This document shows, piece after piece, positions 59,571-64,000 of a DNA stretch of 64,000 nt. The DNA is from Epiperipatus broadwayi (Eukaryota > Onychophora > Udeonychophora > Euonychophora > Peripatidae), in assembly GCA_028023455.1 (NCBI GenBank), contig JAQFVV010000031.1, positions 3,412,001-3,476,000 of the forward strand, read 5' to 3'. Each line of letters starts with the position of its first letter. Positions within the stretch are counted from its first letter, which is position 1. The notes beneath the pieces were generated by a model, which saw nothing but the letters and a program-made list of their open reading frames with translations, was not told the DNA's origin and searched no databases. The translations under genes and the position numbers were made by a program.

Positions 59571-61245
59571 ATTTATATTACAAGCTTATCAAGTTGAATC
59601 ATATCATATTATTCAGTATATATATTTTTAATAAATAAAAAATGATCCAATAATTACTTATTACATTTTTATCATAATGATGGGACGTTGCTTTTTAAAA
59701 AAATTAACTTAACTGTTTTTGGATTGTACTTATATTAATTAGCAATGATAGTAAGTTTATACATAAATCCCAACAACTCTGATAAATACTGTTTTTCATT
59801 TTTATTAATCATAGTCCAAAATAGTTAATGGTTGCTCATAATGCCTGGTGTTCATGCATAATATATATATATGTGTGTGCATGTATATGGAACCTAGTTA
59901 TTCAATCAACATTCTACAGTAGATCTACACTTATTAAATCTGTCATCTTTTCAACCAAAATTCTATAGTAAAAAATGATCAAGAGTGAAAGAAATTATGA
60001 CAATTTCAAATTTATACACAGATAAATTTTACAATTTTAAACAAAATAATATTTAAAACTAAATATAAATCATGAATTTAGCATACATAAAAATTTGACA
60101 TAAAAGAGTTGAATGTTTTGGCAGGTTAACCTGAGGCTATTTAGCTAATAGTAGCTAAATATTCATTTTAGATAACTATTGGGTAACTAGTTGGATTAGG
60201 TAATCCATTATCTGACAAAGAATTCTAAACCTGCTTATGATGTAAAATAATTCCCAATGTTCATTCAGATGATTCAAACTCCATTTCATGAGCATGGAAA
60301 GCAGCATATTAACCACTTCACTATGGTTATTAGAAAAAATAAAAACTAGCATCAAATTTAAAAGTCCAGGCTTTTTCTAATTATGGTTGATTAAAATAAT
60401 GGATCAAATAGCAGATCAGTATAACTAGATGTACAAAAATGGAATGCTCTATTAATAATAAAAAACAAATGTTTTCAGATATGGTATTATTATAAAAGAA
60501 AATCCAATATGAAAAAAAAACATCATTTCAAGAAGATGTTCTTTTATAATCTCTGATTCACACAGAATCAACAAAATTAGAGCATGAATAACAAATAGTT
60601 TATTGGGATGAAGTAAATTTATTGAACACAAAGAAAAAGACTGATCACATGGATTTTTCTATTATTATAAAGGAATAAACAATTGGTGATAAAACTAGAG
60701 GCATAAAGTGTATTATAGTAAATAATGGAAAATAAAATTATAGACATGTATATCATAAATAAGTCAACCATAAGCATATTTTAAATTTCAATTAAATGTT
60801 GAAGTTCAAATTACACAAGTGTATAATTTAACTTCCAATCATTTGAAAACAATAATTCTCAATTTGAAGTACAGTAGAGTCGTGAGCTATGCTGTATCTA
60901 ATTATGTCACTTCAATTATATGCTATCCAAGGAAAAACATAAATAAACAAATAAAAATCTAAATAAACAAATAAAAAACCCATTAGAATTCAAACATTTT
61001 ATGATATTCAAACAGCCATTTTTTTCTCTAAGCCCCATACATAATTATATATATTAATAAAATTTCTTTGGTTTATGTTAAAAGCACATATAATTTATTC
61101 CTCTTTTATTATCTCTTCTGAATTTGATATGTAGTATGTTACATAAATTATTTTCTAAGAGAAAGTACTTAAAGATAATACTGAGTTAAAGAAAAAAAAA
61201 GAGATCATAATTTCTTGTTAAAGACACTAGTCTATTATATATCTA
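59571..61245. other. AT-rich DNA with no supported gene
   Basis: No exon signature or element end was accepted. A TA/GT repeat lies at about 59860-59890 and an AAATAAACAAATAAA repeat near 60940-60975. Confidence 0.5.
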
Positions 61246-61445
61246 TATTAAAAAAGGGGTCCATGTGAATTTTCAAGTAAATCAAGATGGCATCCCATAT
61301 TTTTGATAAATCAGTTTTGGGAATCCCTGAAAAATGTTTACAAAAAATGCCTGTTAGGAAACACCACATTTAATAATTACATTTTATTTTTTTATTATTG
61401 TTACTTTAAAATAAAAATAAAAATCATTGTGGAAAAAATTAATTA

Positions 61446-62570
61446 CACCTGGGTCTCATTTTACGCGGTAAATAGGTTCCTCAGAAAACACGCACAAAAG
61501 AAATCGCACAAAAATAGACCTAACTTACCTTGAAAATGGGGGATACAGACTGTGATTTTTCAAAAATTGCATAAAAGCAAAGCACCAACGTAAAATTACT
61601 TTAAAATTCACGCAAAAAAAATGAGGAAATAAAATATGACTAATAAAAAATTTCAAATTTGAAAAAAATTGATACAAGACAAACTTTTTTTAACTATAAT
61701 ATTTAATTTTATTCAAAACAATATATTTTTATGCATAATTTACAGTAATTTACATTTTTTTATACACGTTTTAATTATTATCGTTATTTGCCGATAAACA
61801 GGTTCGTTTGCAAACTGGTAAAAAATCAGATTCTTCACAAGAGGAAATACAACTAGCACCAACTTCACTCTCATGTTGTGTTAATGGTTTTCTGGTGACA
61901 ATGTAATTAGTAATTAATCTAACAACTAAAAATTAAATTCTTATTTTTGTCTTTAATTTTTTAATTTTCAATTCCGTTTAAAAATCAAATTTCATTTCAC
62001 ATCACATTAATTTCAGATCACCTTACATAATTTTTAAATTGTTAATTACAATTAAAAATCAGATTTTAATTTTTAATTGTCAAATTTAATTGTGCCCACT
62101 GCTATTACTCACCTTTTAAAAATAAACTTGCAGACCCTAAATGATTAATAATTGATTACATTCTTTTTTAAAAAGCAAAAAACAGAATGTGATTTAAAAT
62201 GCAAAATTAACACCCACAATGTTTGAACAATTTACATTATAATCTTGTAAAATATAATGGGTGTACATAAAATGTGGAAATCATGATTTTAATTTCATTA
62301 TTGCATAAAATCTTACTATTATAAAGCACCGAAAATATTGAAATTATTAAGATGAAAGTCGAATTCCAATAATGTGCTATTACTTTAAATATGACATAAG
62401 TGCATGAAATTTATTATTTAAAGTAATAGCGCATTATTGGAGTTCAACTTCCAATCTAATACAGTGTTAATGCATAAAAGAAAACTGCATACAAAAATAT
62501 TAAGAAGAAACATGAACCGCATAACTTCAAAATCGCGTTAAATAAATCCGTGTAAAACGAGACCCGGGTG
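61446..62570. mobile_element. Pogo/Tigger-like non-autonomous DNA transposon, copy B
   Basis: It starts CACCTGGGTCTCATTTTACG and ends with the inverse form ACGAGACCCGGGTG, with TA on both sides (61444-61445 and 62571-62572). Most of its length aligns with copy A at 11543-12412. It carries an extra internal segment around 61775-61890 and 61920-62140 and lacks part of the copy-A interior. Both are deletion derivatives of a longer element. Confidence 0.8.
61775..61922 (-). pseudogene. Remnant C-terminal tail of a pogo-like transposase
   Basis: Within copy B a minus-strand frame is open for about 48 codons: RLITNYIVTRKPLTQHES, then CISSCEESDFLPVCKRTC and a TAA. The start overlaps the end of the frame kept in copy A (11887-12003), so the two copies preserve adjacent, partly overlapping pieces of one protein. 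The Cys/Ser/Glu-rich tail is probably outside the catalytic domain. Confidence 0.5.
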
Positions 62571-63080
62571 TACAATATTTACAGTTTCTTTTCTTTTTTT
62601 TTTTGGATTAACTTATTAACAGAAAAAATGAAAAAATACATAAATTCAATATTTACACTTTATTCATGTTGGCAGCATGTAATCATATCATGACCATTAA
62701 TGCCCACTTTTCAGGATGGTAGGATTTCATACCTTTGAAAATAGTCCACTACATCATGTTCTATGATAGGAAGATCTCAAATTTTTATCATTATGACAAT
62801 TTACCAAAAAACTGCTGATAAAAAGAAACATGCTGAATTGAACCAAAGTGCAATAATATTAAGGTCATCTTGTTGCTTCTCACATTATAAGCAAAAAAAC
62901 CCTGAAATTTATTAGAATATATTTCTTTTTTAAATTTAACAATCAATTTATTAATTTTGTTTTAATTTAACAACTAATACATCTTTGGTGGATTATAGGC
63001 CCTCGAAACTGTACATTTAAAAAAATGCAGGATGCCATCTTGGTTTACTTGAAAACTCACAAGTACCAAAAAAACTTGTT

Positions 63081-64000
63081 GAAAGAAAAAAAAGAAAATC
63101 ACCCAGAGTGTTATTTTAAAACTAAAAATATGAGTTGTTTTCTTCTTTATCTTTCTTGCCTCAGTGAATGCATGCGTGAACACTCACTCAATAAAATATA
63201 TGTAAATGTGATCCCCTCAATCTTTTATTAATAATTTTTTTTTATTTTGTTCATGTACATATAAAAAAGCATCTAAGTTATATAAATGTGTGTGTGCATG
63301 TTGAAAAGTAATATACACTTGCAGTTTGATAAACAATATCTATTCTATTCTAATCGATACTTATCAACAAAAGGTGAGCTATTTATTATACACTATACAC
63401 ATTGAACACAAGTGGGGCTTGGTACAAAATATAGCGTAGTTCATGGTTCCACCATATTAATAAAAGGGAAAGCTTTATTGACTTTTATAGTCAATAGAGT
63501 CTTGCTGCAATAAATAATTGGTTTAAGTTTCATTGAGACAGATGTTTCTGGAAAAATCTTGAAAACCTAAGTAGATATTGAATTGATTTCATATTGGTGT
63601 TATAAAATACAGAAACCAAGTAATGAAATCTATTATTTATCTTGTACTAGATATGGATTCAGAGAATAGTCTGGTCAAGGTGAGTAAGATTAAGAATCAA
63701 AAGCAAGGGTGGGCAAGACATCATTGGAAATCCACCAGTGGAATGCCGAATATTTAGGACTGACTGCCTAAATTAAAATAATTAATGGTAACTAATGACA
63801 TTGCATTGTGCTATATTAAATAGTTATACATAAGAAGAAATATATTATTCACACATGTCCAACTACTACAGGCAAAAAATCAACTCTTCACAATCAAGAT
63901 GATTGGGTATAATTGGGAATTTGACAATGAATGGACCAGATAACAAAAGGGCCTTCATTTGAAATGCATGATGATGCATACATTAATTACAAATTCATTC
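63081..64000. other. AT-rich DNA with no supported gene
   Basis: Near 63704-63725 the sequence CAAGGGTGGGCAAGACATC resembles a hAT terminal repeat, but no partner end lies in the window. Nothing else is supportable. Confidence 0.4.

Larger units (their letters stand above)
61246..63080. mobile_element. Inverted-repeat element interrupted by a pogo-like insertion
   Basis: The left end (about 61246-61330), with TTTTCAAGTAAATCAAGATG and GCATCCCATATTTTT, is matched in inverse orientation at the right end (about 62995-63080), with CCATCTTGGTTTACTTGAAA. The arms are about 80 bp. The pogo-like element B (61446-62570) sits between them with its own ends and TA duplication, so it appears to have inserted into an older element. 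The outer element has no visible coding sequence. Confidence 0.6.

Noticed and set aside
63704-63725. hAT-like terminal repeat CAAGGGTGGGCAAGAC.
   Set aside because: No second end or target duplication within the window.
1-64000. CRISPR array, bacterial operon, phage or toxin-antitoxin system.
   Set aside because: No regularly spaced repeats, no long contiguous open frames, and clear spliceosomal introns and animal transposons throughout.

Overview
This is a very AT-rich stretch of animal nuclear DNA. It has no bacterial operon layout. It is packed with homopolymer runs and short simple repeats, carries many decayed transposons, and has only a few small, widely separated islands that look like exons with consensus splice sites. 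One island is recognisable: the last coding exon of TAF10, a TFIID/SAGA subunit, at 5380-5469 (+). RTE-like LINEs, hAT, Tc1 and pogo transposons and tRNA-Gly-derived SINEs occur together, with long introns, which suggests an invertebrate. I cannot name the species from the sequence.

Layout. 0-7 kb: a decayed reading frame (-), a GC-richer exon-like block at 3141-3225, the TAF10 terminal exon, and two further exon-like islands (6304-6360 and 6893-6985). 7-14 kb: a near-perfect hairpin element (7.36-7.65 kb), a SINE fragment, a pogo-like non-autonomous transposon (11.54-12.41 kb) and a dead LINE reverse transcriptase (12.4-13.5 kb). 14-19 kb: several foldbacks and a nearly complete but dead hAT transposon (15.97-18.78 kb) with terminal inverted repeats. 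20-23 kb: a GC-richer anonymous block, a foldback about 1.1 kb long, and a likely terminal exon with a polyA signal (23039-23119, +). 25.7-26.8 kb: two minus-strand exons with stop codons. 29-33 kb: a possible 12-nt microexon and an internally deleted hAT element. 35-36.3 kb: a dead RTE-type LINE. 38.2-38.9 kb: a dead Tc1-like transposase (-). 39.9-40.2 kb: two phase-compatible exons (+). 41-50 kb: foldback copies and anonymous AT-rich DNA. 50.2-50.5 kb: a clear minus-strand terminal exon. 51.2-53 kb: a dimeric tRNA-Gly SINE beside a second hAT relic (-). 53.6-55.7 kb: a third dead LINE. 56-59 kb: two more SINE copies, one with a perfect 16-bp target-site duplication. 61.2-63.1 kb: a second pogo-like element nested inside another inverted-repeat element.

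No gene is complete in the window. The exon islands are fragments of at least two or three genes with long introns, so the genes cannot be described as working together. The most informative points are: (i) unassigned exons with good splice sites and, in one pair, matching phase; (ii) an abundant foldback family whose transcripts would form very long hairpins; (iii) two pogo-like elements that keep different in-frame pieces of the same transposase tail; (iv) a SINE family built from tRNA-Gly(UCC)-like units that occurs as monomers and as a head-to-tail dimer. I found no convincing unknown multigene system.
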